From the NCBI RefSeq assembly GCF_003955665.1, contig NZ_RXHU01000043.1, positions 1-64,000 on the forward strand: 64,000 bases of DNA, in the 5' to 3' direction. Each line of letters opens with the position of its first letter. Position 1 is the first letter of the stretch. The DNA is from Paenibacillus whitsoniae (lineage in GTDB: Bacteria > Bacillota > Bacilli > Paenibacillales > NBRC-103111). The notes below the pieces were generated by a model. That model did no database searches and had not been told where the DNA came from. It saw only the letters and a program-made list of their open reading frames with translations. Both the position numbers and the translations under genes were made by a program. Positions 51,825 to 60,003 of the stretch are shown piece after piece.

Positions 51825-52021
51825 TGATAAGTCCTCCATGCTTCCTAGTATGTAAACCATTATACCCGATGTCGGCCCGTCTACAAAACAACTATTGCGC
51901 CCATCTTACAGACATGGTATGATTTGGTTATTGGAAAAAGGGAAGCACCTTTTCTGCCGAGAGGCGGGAGAGGTGCTTTTTCGTTTTTCTACGCTAAATT
52001 CATTGTTTGGGAGGTCGTCGT

Positions 52022-53029
52022 ATGAATATTGTATTTTTGAACACGTTGGAGCGGGGGACTGGCAACCAGGAGGCTTGTAAGGCGCAAGTTTCGATTGGAG
52101 AGGAGCAGGGCGTATGGAGTGTGCATTGGCAAGATACAGATGCCGGGACGGAGGAAGAGCCTGTTCTCTGGTACCAGGGGATCAGCTGGGATGAGATGCT
52201 GCACGTATTCCGTCAGGGCCTGCGGGAAAAAATGAAGGACGGCTATCGACCGCTTGTTCAGACGGAAGTGGAGCTGTCGCAGGGCATGTCAAACAAGGCG
52301 CGAGCGTCTCAGATGCTCAGTTATTACTGCGAGGAGCATCCGAATGAGGAGGTTTTTGAAGCGCTGCGCACATGGCGGCGGGAGCAGGCCGCAAAGGAGA
52401 AGAAGGCGCCGTATATTTTGGCGACGAATCGCGTGCTGCGCATGCTTTCCGTCTTTTTGCCGCAGACGAAGGAAGAATTGCTGCAAATTCCCGGATTTGG
52501 CGAGCAGAAAGCGGCAATCTATGCCCACGATATTTTGCAAATTACGATGCCCGCAGTTCGCATGCATGAATTCCCTTTGGACTGGGTGATGAACGTTGTG
52601 GATTTGGTGAAATTCGAGGGCTGGCTGCTCGCGCAAAAAGAGCAAAAGCTGCGCATGGAGCTGGACCGCGAGGTCAGCAAGCGCAAGGTGCTGGAGGTCG
52701 TCTCCGGCGGCGGGACGCTAGCCGATTTGCAGGTAAGTCTCGATATGCCGCGGCGAGAGCTTCTGCTGTGGGTCGAGGAGCTGGATAAAGAGGGCTACGA
52801 TATGGAGCCTCTGGTTGAAGCGGAGCTGGTCTCGATCCCGGAAGAGGAGCAAATCAAAGCGTGGCAGGCGTTCGAAACGGGCGGCGACCGCTATCTGAAG
52901 CCGGTGCTGCAGCGGCTGACAGGGGAGGCGGAACTAAAAGGCAAGGAGCTCGATCGCGCATATGAATGGCTGCGGCTGCTGCGCATCCGTTTCCGCCGCG
53001 AGAAGATGTCTGCGCAGGCGGCGAGTTAA
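52022..53029 (+). CDS. HRDC domain-containing protein
   Basis: A 335-aa soluble protein. Residues about 108-175 are an HRDC domain (EEVFEALRTWRREQAAKEKK, IPGFGEQKAAIYAHDIL), the helical nucleic-acid-binding module of RecQ and RNase D. The N-terminal 100 residues (WYQGISWDEMLHVFRQGLRE) and the charged C-terminal 150 residues, with helix-turn-helix-like segments (GTLADLQVSLDMPRRELL), have no named family. No helicase or nuclease motif is present. GGGAGGT lies 7-8 bases before the ATG. It probably binds DNA or RNA as an accessory factor. Confidence 0.75.
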   Translation: MNIVFLNTLERGTGNQEACKAQVSIGEEQGVWSVHWQDTDAGTEEEPVLWYQGISWDEMLHVFRQGLREKMKDGYRPLVQTEVELSQGMSNKARASQMLSYYCEEHPNEEVFEALRTWRREQAAKEKKAPYILATNRVLRMLSVFLPQTKEELLQIPGFGEQKAAIYAHDILQITMPAVRMHEFPLDWVMNVVDLVKFEGWLLAQKEQKLRMELDREVSKRKVLEVVSGGGTLADLQVSLDMPRRELLLWVEELDKEGYDMEPLVEAELVSIPEEEQIKAWQAFETGGDRYLKPVLQRLTGEAELKGKELDRAYEWLRLLRIRFRREKMSAQAAS

Positions 53030-53062
53030 GTTTGAGGTTTGCGCGTACCGCTGACGGGCGGC

Positions 53063-53106
53063 AAAAAGGCTCCCTGCGCAGCCCATCGAGCTGCGGCAAG
53101 AAGCCT
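53063..53106 (-). terminator. Terminator after the CorA-like gene (minus strand)
   Basis: On the minus strand AGGCTTCTTGCCGCAGC and GCTGCGCAGGGAGCCT form an interrupted stem, followed by TTTTTGCC. It lies between the convergent HRDC and CorA-like genes. Confidence 0.6.
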
Positions 53107-53125
53107 CTGTAAAGGAACGAGGGCG

Positions 53126-54061
53126 TCATAGCCACTCTTTTTTGCGGAATAAAATGTACATGGCGATACCGAGGAAGCCCATGAAGGCGAGAACGAATTC
53201 ATCGCCGTGCGCGACATGCAGGCCGAGAATGTTATCGAAGTTCATACCGAATACGCCTGTGATAAAGGTCAGCGGCATGAAAATCGTCGTTAGCGCGGTG
53301 AACACACGCATGATTTCGTTCGCGCGGTTGGCAACGCTGGACTGATAAGCTTCTCGTAAGTTCCCCATGAGATCGCGCAAGGTATCGAACGTGTCGACGA
53401 TTTTGACGGCATTTTCATAAACGTCGCCGAAATATTTTTGGAGCTGATGATCGATGAGCCGCAGCTCTTTTCGATTCAGCGTGCCGATCACGTCGCGCTG
53501 CGGAACGAGCACTTTCTTGAGCCACAAAATTTCGGAGCGAAGCCCGATAATTTCACTCAGGTGCGTTTTCTTGGTGGCGACAAGAATGTCTTCCTCCAGC
53601 TTCTCGATTTTCGCTTCGATTCGGTCGCCGACTGCTACATAGTTGTCGACGACAAGGTCGACAAGGTGATATAAGAAGCGATCTGCGCTGTTGACTTCCT
53701 CTTCCCAGAGGAAAGGTTTCAGAGCGCGGAGTTCATTGATTTTTTGCCGAGTAACGGTAATGATGAGATGTTTGCTTAAGAAAATATTAAGGCCGCGCAG
53801 AAAAATTTCTTCGTCGTCGAAACGAATGCTGTTAATGACAATAAAATAATGGGAATCGTAAAATTCAATTTTCGGACGCTGCTCTTCCTCGCTCAGACAA
53901 TCTTCCACCGCCAAATCATGCAAATGGAACAAGGGCTGCAGCAGCTCCAAATCCTCAATGCCTGCGTCAATCCAATAAAACCCGTGCTCCGGCGGAGATA
54001 TGGCCGTAGTCACGTCTTCCACCAGCGTAAAAATACCGTTTTGAACCAACCGTGTTTTCAT
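53126..54061 (-). CDS. CorA family magnesium/divalent cation transporter
   Basis: A 311-aa protein with a large cytoplasmic alpha/beta part and long helices (about 100-245), then two C-terminal membrane helices. The GMN signature is present as TGVFGMNFDN (about 273-282), and the C-terminus is basic (FRKKEWL). CorA-like pentamers take up Mg2+ or, in some lineages, export or import other cations. The ATG at 54061 has AAGGGG 6-9 bases upstream. The 400-base upstream region shows no magnesium (M-box) riboswitch that I can recognise. Confidence 0.88.
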   Translation of the reverse strand: MKTRLVQNGIFTLVEDVTTAISPPEHGFYWIDAGIEDLELLQPLFHLHDLAVEDCLSEEEQRPKIEFYDSHYFIVINSIRFDDEEIFLRGLNIFLSKHLIITVTRQKINELRALKPFLWEEEVNSADRFLYHLVDLVVDNYVAVGDRIEAKIEKLEEDILVATKKTHLSEIIGLRSEILWLKKVLVPQRDVIGTLNRKELRLIDHQLQKYFGDVYENAVKIVDTFDTLRDLMGNLREAYQSSVANRANEIMRVFTALTTIFMPLTFITGVFGMNFDNILGLHVAHGDEFVLAFMGFLGIAMYILFRKKEWL

Positions 54062-54082
54062 CTGTCCACCCCTTTGAAGCAT

Positions 54083-54463
54083 GGAAGCAGCAGCCGGTTA
54101 TGTTCATACCGGGTCGTCAAAAGGCTCAGGATGAAGGAATAACCGACTGCGTTCCTACGCTATGAAATTGTTGAAAAGCGCTATAGGTGCAACTCCTCGG
54201 GTCTCCGTCCAACCGTAATGCCCTCCTTTTGTTTCACATATCAGATCGTGTATCCTCGAAGTGGCTTTATGCCATCAGTAAACGCTCCGTTCGAAAGACG
54301 AAGAAGCCGATTATCTTTGCGTGTCGAATACTTGTCTAGTATACCCGTTCATATATTGCGTTTCAAGCCAAAAAGCGTGCGGGGACTGGGCGAACTTCTT
54401 GATGTGTTAACGTATGGGAAAATACATCAAAATGTGAATAAAAACGTTGCCGAATCAGCGGGG
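54083..54463. other. 381-bp intergenic region without a gene
   Basis: No convincing gene in either direction. It holds the leader of the minus-strand CorA-like gene, including a small hairpin near 54092-54112 (CCGGTTAT with ATACCGG, read on the plus strand). An orphan plus-strand terminator follows at 54464. No known riboswitch was recognised. A transcript ending at that terminator would have to start in this region. Confidence 0.5.
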
Positions 54464-54507
54464 CTCTGCCAAAGAAATGGAATCATTTCTTTGACAGAGT
54501 TTTTTTA
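54464..54507 (+). terminator. Orphan plus-strand terminator upstream of mntA
   Basis: CTCTGCCAAAGAAATG, loop GAAT, CATTTCTTTGACAGAG, then seven T. It is a strong stem of about 16 positions with one mismatch or bulge. No plus-strand gene ends just before it. Confidence 0.85.
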
Positions 54508-54562
54508 ATTGTGCCTTTCATTGGCCTGGTGGAGCACAATTTAGAAAAATAAAACATAAATA

Positions 54563-54627
54563 TTGCATTAGGGAAAAACTTTTGTATATAATTTAAAATG
54601 TAGTGTAAGGGAAAATAGTTTGTACAC
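54563..54627 (+). promoter_or_regulatory. Promoter and direct-repeat operator candidate before mntA
   Basis: TTGCAT (54563-54568), 18 bases, TATAAT (54587-54592). Two imperfect direct repeats, TTAGGGAAAAACTTTTGTAT (from 54568) and TAAGGGAAAATAGTTTGTAC (from 54606), 38 bases apart, flank the -10 box. They could be a binding site for a MntR- or Zur-type metal repressor, although they do not clearly match either known consensus. Confidence 0.5.
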
Positions 54628-54673
54628 AGCGAAATATTTGTCCTTTTAAAAACATTTTGAGGAGTGGTTCGAA

Positions 54674-55645
54674 ATGAAGTTGGTTGGGACATTACGCAAT
54701 GCGATGACGAGACTTGTATTGACGGTCGGTACGGTAGTCTTTGCGTTAGCGCTTACTGCCTGTGCATCTCAAGAAACTGCCGGCAAGCAAGGGGGAGAAC
54801 AATCGGGCAAAGTTCAGGCTGCGGCAACTATTGGGATGATAACGGATATAGTGAAGCATGTTGGAGGAGAGCATGTTGAGGTGACTGGAATTATGAAGGC
54901 GGGTGTTGACCCGCACCTGTACAAAGCCTCCGAGGGGGACATAGGCAAGTTTGACAAAGCGGACATCATTTTTTATAACGGATTGCATTTGGAAGGTAAA
55001 ATGGGAGAAATTCTTGAGAAGATGGCGAAAAACAAACCGACTGTTGCCGTATCGCAACATATACCCGCCTCCAAGCTGCGTGCTGGCGATCCCGAGCAAG
55101 GAACAGAGCATGACCCTCACATCTGGTTTAATGTCCAGCATTGGATGACGGCCGCCGAGACGGTCAGAGATGAACTGACCAAGTTTGATAGTGCTCATGC
55201 GGAAGCCTATAAGAAGAATGCGGAGGCATACTTGAAGGAATTGAAGGAATTGGACGCCTATGCCAGAGAACAGATTGCAACGATCCCTGAAGGACAGAGG
55301 GTGCTTGTAACGGCACATGATGCGTTTGGATATTTTGGCGATGCCTATTCAATTAAAGTAATGGGGCTACAGGGCATTAGCACGGCCTCGGAGGCGGGCT
55401 CAAAAGATGTGACAGAGCTTCGCGACTACTTGGTGGCTAACAAGATCAAAGCTGTCTTTATCGAATCCAGCGTCCCCCGGAAGTCGATCGATGCCGTCAT
55501 TCAAGGCGCCAAGGAGAAGGGACATACCATTGCGGTTGGCGGTGAGCTATTTTCTGATGCGATGGGAGATGACGGGACGAAGGCAGGCACGTATGTCGGT
55601 ATGGTACGTCATAATGTCGATACCATCGTTCAGGCATTGAAATAA
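54674..55645 (+). CDS. mntA: Manganese/zinc ABC transporter binding lipoprotein (MntA/TroA type)
   Basis: A 323-aa lipoprotein of the cluster A-I metal-binding proteins. The signal peptide ends in LTAC (Cys about 30). Candidate metal ligands are the His in GVDPHLYKASEGD (about 77), the His in EHDPHIWFNV (about 144), the His in TAHDAFGYFG (about 210) and the Asp in GGELFSDAMG (about 292). A His at the third position is the TroA type; PsaA-like proteins have Glu. Zinc or manganese are both possible. GAGGAG lies 9 bases upstream of the ATG. Four genes follow the MntABCD/TroABCD order. Confidence 0.87.
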   Translation: MKLVGTLRNAMTRLVLTVGTVVFALALTACASQETAGKQGGEQSGKVQAAATIGMITDIVKHVGGEHVEVTGIMKAGVDPHLYKASEGDIGKFDKADIIFYNGLHLEGKMGEILEKMAKNKPTVAVSQHIPASKLRAGDPEQGTEHDPHIWFNVQHWMTAAETVRDELTKFDSAHAEAYKKNAEAYLKELKELDAYAREQIATIPEGQRVLVTAHDAFGYFGDAYSIKVMGLQGISTASEAGSKDVTELRDYLVANKIKAVFIESSVPRKSIDAVIQGAKEKGHTIAVGGELFSDAMGDDGTKAGTYVGMVRHNVDTIVQALK

Positions 55646-55665
55646 GAGTAGAGGGGTAATCTCAC

Positions 55666-56433
55666 ATGATGTCTTCACCGTTATCTGTTCAAGGTCTCTC
55701 CGTTGCCTATCATAAAAAACCTGTCATTCGGGACGTTTCCTTTGAGACACCCGCAGGGAAGCTGATCGGTATTATCGGACCGAACGGCGCCGGTAAATCC
55801 ACACTAATTAAGGCGGCGCTTGGGCTCATCCCAAAACTTGCCGGGGAGGTTAGCATTTTCGGGAAGCCATACCGGGAACAGCGCAAGCTTGTCGGTTATG
55901 TCCCGCAGCGCGAGTCTGTTGACTGGGATTTTCCGACCAATGCGCTGGATGTTGTTATGATGGGCCGTTACGGCCATCTTGGCTGGTTTCGTCGTCCAGG
56001 TGCGGAGGAAAAAAGGATCGCATTGGAATGTCTAGCAAAAGTAGGGATGGCCGATTATGCTGATCGTCAGATCAGCCAGTTGTCCGGGGGACAACAGCAA
56101 AGGATTTTCCTAGCCAGAGCTTTGGCGCAAGATGCGAACTTGTATTTTATGGATGAACCTTTCGTTGGGGTTGACGCCGCTACGGAGAAGGCGATCATCA
56201 CGCTCCTCAATGAACTGAAAGGACAAGGAAAGACGGTTCTGGTGGTTCATCATGATCTTGCCACAGTCAAGGAATATTTCGATTGGGTGATGCTGCTCAA
56301 TGTGAACCTGATGGAGTTCGGTCCCACTAGCGATGTATTTACATCACAGAACTTGCAGCGAACGTACGGCGGCAGGCTGGTTATTTTGGAGCGTACGGAT
56401 AACGATAACGCTATGCTGGAGCAGACGAGGTGA
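55666..56433 (+). CDS. mntB: Manganese/zinc ABC transporter ATPase
   Basis: A 255-aa ABC ATPase: Walker [10 protein letters not shown] (about 38-46), Q-loop [13 protein letters not shown], signature [15 protein letters not shown] (about 140-154), Walker [12 protein letters not shown] and the H-loop [12 protein letters not shown]. The VDWDFP segment after the Q-loop is typical of the metal-transport subfamily. It drives import through the two permeases that follow. ATG at 55666 or 55669 after AGAGGGGT. Ten bases separate it from mntC. Confidence 0.92.
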   Translation: MMSSPLSVQGLSVAYHKKPVIRDVSFETPAGKLIGIIGPNGAGKSTLIKAALGLIPKLAGEVSIFGKPYREQRKLVGYVPQRESVDWDFPTNALDVVMMGRYGHLGWFRRPGAEEKRIALECLAKVGMADYADRQISQLSGGQQQRIFLARALAQDANLYFMDEPFVGVDAATEKAIITLLNELKGQGKTVLVVHHDLATVKEYFDWVMLLNVNLMEFGPTSDVFTSQNLQRTYGGRLVILERTDNDNAMLEQTR

Positions 56434-56442
56434 GTTAATTCT

Positions 56443-57378
56443 ATGCATTCCATTTTGGAAGTACTGTCCGATCCTAACCTGCGTTGGATTCTGATGGGCT
56501 GTATGTTATTGGGACTTAGCAGCGGAGTAATCGGTTGCTTCGCCTATTTGCGCAAGCAATCGCTTATGGGGGATGCACTTGCGCATGCTGCACTGCCTGG
56601 CGTATGTATCGCTTTCATGGTGACTGGCTCAAAAGCGATCTTCGGTTTCCTTGTCGGTGCGGTAGTGGCGGGGGCTGCCGCGACGCTTGCAATCGGCTTC
56701 ATCACCCGCTATACACGTATCAAGCAGGACGCTGCCATTGCGGCGACATTATCCGTGTTCTTCGGATTTGGCATTATGCTGTTAACGGAAATTCAACATA
56801 GCGGAAAAGGGAATCAGAGCGGCTTGGATAAATTCCTTTTCGGTCAAGCGGCGACAATGGTGGCCACCGATATATACACCATGGCTATTATTTCTATCCT
56901 TCTTATAAGTGTTTGCGCTCTTCTGTTTAAAGAGTTTAAGCTGATCAGCTTTGATCCCGGATTTGCAAAGGGGCTCGGGTATCCGGTTCCACTGTTGGAA
57001 CAAGGCATTATGCTTCTGATTGTAATCGCTGTCGTTGTCGGCATCCAAGCGGTCGGCGTCGTATTAATGGCGGCTCTGCTCATAACACCTGCGGTATCGG
57101 CACGTTATTGGACAGAAAATTTGGGGATTATGGTCATTCTCGCTGGGGGGGGCGGAGCGCTTTCCGGTGCAGCGGGAACGCTGCTTAGCACAATGGGGAA
57201 TAATTTGCCTACAGGCCCGATCTGCGTTCTAAGCGCTACAGCGCTATTCATGGTTTCCATTGTATTCGCCCCCCGCAGAGGGTTGCTTTCCAAGCTATTG
57301 ACTCGACTTGCTGTAAGAAGACAGGTTGTGCTGGAAAGCAGTACGGGGACAGGGACCAGAAAGGAAGAAACGGCATGA
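56443..57378 (+). CDS. mntC: Manganese/zinc ABC transporter permease 1
   Basis: A 311-aa ABC-3 family permease with about eight helices. Typical segments are YLRKQSLMGDALAHAALPGV near 30-50 and GIQAVGVVLMAALLITPA near 203-220. It forms part of the metal channel with the next gene product. The stop overlaps the next start by four bases (ATGA). A C-terminal hydrophilic tail of about 25 residues follows the last helix. Confidence 0.9.
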   Translation: MHSILEVLSDPNLRWILMGCMLLGLSSGVIGCFAYLRKQSLMGDALAHAALPGVCIAFMVTGSKAIFGFLVGAVVAGAAATLAIGFITRYTRIKQDAAIAATLSVFFGFGIMLLTEIQHSGKGNQSGLDKFLFGQAATMVATDIYTMAIISILLISVCALLFKEFKLISFDPGFAKGLGYPVPLLEQGIMLLIVIAVVVGIQAVGVVLMAALLITPAVSARYWTENLGIMVILAGGGGALSGAAGTLLSTMGNNLPTGPICVLSATALFMVSIVFAPRRGLLSKLLTRLAVRRQVVLESSTGTGTRKEETA

Positions 57379-58256
57379 ATTCATTTCTCGTCATTTTAAC
57401 AGGGATACTGGCAGCCTGTGCGTGCAGTGTAGTCGGTTGTTTTCTCGTATTGCGGCGCATGGCGATGATCGGCGATGCGATAAGCCACTCCGTGCTACCG
57501 GGGATTGTCATTGCCTTTCTAGTTAGTGGAAGTCGAGACTCCGTAGTCATGATGCTGGGGGCGGCAGTGCTTGGCCTGGTCACTGTATTGTTGATACAGT
57601 TGTTTCATCAGAGCGGCGTACAAGCGGATGCTTCAATCGGTGTTGTGTTTACAGCAATGTTTGCCGTCGGCATTGTGCTCATAAGTCTCTTCACCCGAAA
57701 TATCGATCTTGATTTGGATTGTGTGCTGTACGGAGAAATCGCCTATGTGCCTTGGAACACGATTGAACTGTTAGGTATTCCTATCGGCCCCAAAGCTTTG
57801 TGGATGATCGGTTTAGCGCTAGCGCTGAATATTCTGTTTATCGGCGTGTTCTTTAAGCAATTCAAAGTATGTTCCTTCGATCCGGGGCTGGCAGCGGCTG
57901 TTGGAGTCCCGGTTGCTTTGTTTCACTATTTGCTGATGGGACTCGTTTCCGTCACAACCGTTGCATCGTTTGAAAGTGTAGGAGCCATCCTTGTCGTGGG
58001 TATGCTTGTCGTACCACCGCTGACAGCTTACCTGCTCACGGAGAAGCTTGGCCTTATGATCGTGTATAGTATGCTTTCCGGTTCTTTGAGTGCCGTTGTC
58101 GGTTATTTCCTCGCCAAGTTGTTGGACGCTTCCATTGCTGCAAGCATGATCACGGTAGCCGGTGCACTGCTGCTCCTTGTGGTGTTGGTGTCACCGAGCC
58201 ATGGGGTGCTGCTTCGCAAGCTCAGGCAGCGCCGCGGTCTGCAAGAGGCTGCGTAG
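57375..58256 (+). CDS. mntD: Manganese/zinc ABC transporter permease 2
   Basis: A 293-aa ABC-3 permease, a paralogue of the preceding one: FLVLRRMAMIGDAISHSVLP near the start and SVGAILVVGMLVVPPLTAY near the third quarter. Two different permeases are the rule in MntABCD/TroABCD systems, while Znu systems usually have one. This favours manganese as the main cargo, though TroABCD carries zinc as well. It ends the operon; a bidirectional hairpin lies 50 bases on. Confidence 0.9.
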   Translation: MNSFLVILTGILAACACSVVGCFLVLRRMAMIGDAISHSVLPGIVIAFLVSGSRDSVVMMLGAAVLGLVTVLLIQLFHQSGVQADASIGVVFTAMFAVGIVLISLFTRNIDLDLDCVLYGEIAYVPWNTIELLGIPIGPKALWMIGLALALNILFIGVFFKQFKVCSFDPGLAAAVGVPVALFHYLLMGLVSVTTVASFESVGAILVVGMLVVPPLTAYLLTEKLGLMIVYSMLSGSLSAVVGYFLAKLLDASIAASMITVAGALLLLVVLVSPSHGVLLRKLRQRRGLQEAA

Positions 58257-58306
58257 CTGGCCTAACAACCGATAACGCGCATGCACGTTTGAGGAGCGCG
58301 CGCATA

Positions 58307-58332
58307 CAAAAGCCGCCATGTTAAATGGCGGC
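58307..58332 (-). terminator. Terminator of the 75-aa gene, possibly bidirectional
   Basis: GCCGCCAT, loop GTTAA, ATGGCGGC. On the minus strand TTTT follows directly; on the plus strand a T run starts nine bases later, so it may also serve mntD. Confidence 0.75.
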
Positions 58333-58548
58333 GGCAATTATTTTTTGCTTGATTTCGTTGTAGGTCTGGATGATCTCTTCATTCCCTCGACGCAGCAAAT
58401 CTTCTTCGCTGTCCGCACCGAAGATCCGGTACAACTGCTCGGCAGCCTTCTCGGCTTGTGCCGGCGTCGGCTTTTCCGTCTCAATTAAAGTGAAGTAACG
58501 ATGCAGGGAAGCAAAAGCAGAGAATTGATCAGTTGTTTGAGCAGGCAT
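58321..58548 (-). CDS. Small helical protein of unknown function
   Basis: A 75-aa soluble protein starting MPAQTTDQFSAFASLHRYFT. It is helical and charged (PTPAQAEKAAEQLYRIFG, then NEEIIQTYNEIKQKII) and has no known motif. The ATG at 58548 has GAGGT 5-6 bases upstream; an upstream in-frame extension to 58662 lacks such a site. The terminator stem overlaps its stop. Confidence 0.6.
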   Translation of the reverse strand: MPAQTTDQFSAFASLHRYFTLIETEKPTPAQAEKAAEQLYRIFGADSEEDLLRRGNEEIIQTYNEIKQKIIAAAI

Positions 58549-58725
58549 GTCATGACCTCGTTTCTTTACAAAAATTTTGTAAGAAGGGATTTTATCCTGT
58601 TCTCCTTTATGTCCCCCAAAACGGGACGATTGAAACCTAAAATTTGATACGATATGTATCAATTATACCGCAGATGATCCCAATTTAGCAATTTTAGCGG
58701 GAAATTTTGGTCAAGCAAGACGGTC

Positions 58726-58753
58726 TTGACAATGATCTAATTTATAGTATGAT
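58726..58753 (+). promoter_or_regulatory. SigA promoter of the met operon
   Basis: TTGACA (58726-58731), 16 bases, TATGAT (58748-58753). Transcription should start near 58760, about 20 bases before the SAM riboswitch. Confidence 0.75.
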
Positions 58754-58779
58754 AAGTCTAACCGAATACGTTTCATTTT

Positions 58780-58902
58780 CTTATCAAGAGTAGGTGGAGG
58801 GACTAGCCCTATGACACCCGGCAACCGACAATCCTTTATCAGAAGGACTGCACGGTGCTAATTCTTGCGGATATGCTGCTGCAGCACATCTGGGAGATAA
58901 GA
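58780..58902 (+). ncRNA. SAM-I (S-box) riboswitch
   Basis: CTTATCAAGAGTAGGTGGAG opens the aptamer. GGGACTAGCCCTATGA, ACACCCGGCAACC, GCACGGTGCTAATTCTTGC and the closing GATAAG (58896-58901) follow in order. These are the conserved SAM-I elements. It controls metA-metI-metC: SAM binding favours the terminator at 58927. Confidence 0.96.
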
Positions 58903-58926
58903 GAAGGACATTGATATTGACTTTTC

Positions 58927-58961
58927 ATGGCCTTTCTCTGATTCCAGAGAAGGTCATTTTT
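58927..58961 (+). terminator. SAM riboswitch terminator
   Basis: ATGGCCTTTCTCTG (58927-58940), loop ATTC, CAGAGAAGGTCAT (58945-58957), then T. GAGAAGG (58901-58907) directly after the P1 stem can pair with CCTTTCTC (58931-58938) and so form the antiterminator. Confidence 0.9.
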
Positions 58962-59018
58962 GCATTTCATACGAATTTGAAACGGCTCAATCAGAATGAA
59001 TGAGAAGGAGTGAACAGG

Positions 59019-59963
59019 ATGCCGATTAAGATTCCTGACAACTTGCCTGCCAAAGAAGTACTCCACCAAGAGAACATTTTCACCATGGACGAATCTGTCG
59101 CGTACCACCAAGATATTCGCCCGCTTCGCATCGCATTGTTGAATCTGATGCCGACCAAAGAAACGACGGAAACGCAGCTGCTTCGCCTGATCGGGAACAC
59201 GCCCTTACAGGTGGAATTCGTTCTGTTGCATCCGAAAACCCATACATCGAAGAACACGTCTGCCGAGCATCTTGAAATGTTTTACAAAACGTTTGACGAT
59301 ATTAAGGAAGAGAAGCTTGACGGCATGATCATTACCGGTGCGCCGGTAGAGCAGATGGACTTTGAAGACGTAAACTACTGGCAGGAACTTACGCAGATTC
59401 TTGACTGGAGCAAGGAGAATGTGACCTCCACACTGCATATTTGCTGGGCGGCGCAAGCGGGGCTCTACCATCATTTCGGCGTGAGAAAATATGGGCTTGA
59501 GGAGAAAATGTTCGGGGTATTCCCGCACACGGTCTCCGTACCGAATACGAAGCTGCTACGCGGCTTTGACGAAGTGTTCAACGTGCCGCAATCCCGCCAT
59601 ACCGACGTCCGCCGCGAAGATATTGTGCGATGTACGGAGCTCGAGATTTTATCCGAATCGGAAGAATCCGGTGTGTACATTGTTGCGACGAAGGATGGCA
59701 AGCAAATTTTTGTCACAGGCCACTCCGAATACGACGCTTGCTCTCTCAAATGGGAATATGACCGGGACGTCTCGAAAGGCTTGCCGATTGCGATTCCGAG
59801 AAACTATTATCCGAATAACGATCCGAGCAGAATGCCTTATAATACATGGCGAGCACATGCGAACTTGCTGTTCTCCAATTGGCTGAACTACTATGTGTAT
59901 CAGGAAACACCTTATGAATTAACTGCGAGTATGAATGAAAGTTTGGCAAGCGCGCAGCTGTAA
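59019..59963 (+). CDS. metA: Homoserine O-acetyltransferase, MetA type
   Basis: A 314-aa enzyme of the MetA family, which activates homoserine for methionine synthesis. The nucleophile is C142 in [10 protein letters not shown], and the His/Glu pair lies in VTGHSEYD (about 235-237). Residue 111 is Glu (GAPVE). In this family Glu111 goes with acetyl-CoA and Gly111 with succinyl-CoA, so the enzyme should make O-acetylhomoserine although pipelines may call it a succinyltransferase. I chose the ATG at 59019 because AAGGAGTG lies 7 bases upstream. It is the first gene under the SAM riboswitch. Confidence 0.93.
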   Translation: MPIKIPDNLPAKEVLHQENIFTMDESVAYHQDIRPLRIALLNLMPTKETTETQLLRLIGNTPLQVEFVLLHPKTHTSKNTSAEHLEMFYKTFDDIKEEKLDGMIITGAPVEQMDFEDVNYWQELTQILDWSKENVTSTLHICWAAQAGLYHHFGVRKYGLEEKMFGVFPHTVSVPNTKLLRGFDEVFNVPQSRHTDVRREDIVRCTELEILSESEESGVYIVATKDGKQIFVTGHSEYDACSLKWEYDRDVSKGLPIAIPRNYYPNNDPSRMPYNTWRAHANLLFSNWLNYYVYQETPYELTASMNESLASAQL

Positions 59964-60003
59964 AGAGGAACTCATCGAACATAAACTTTAGGAGGAATTC
60001 CCG

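Noticed and set aside
54083..54463. Magnesium or manganese riboswitch in front of the CorA-like or mnt genes
   Set aside because: The conserved M-box and yybP-ykoY cores were looked for by eye on both strands and not seen.
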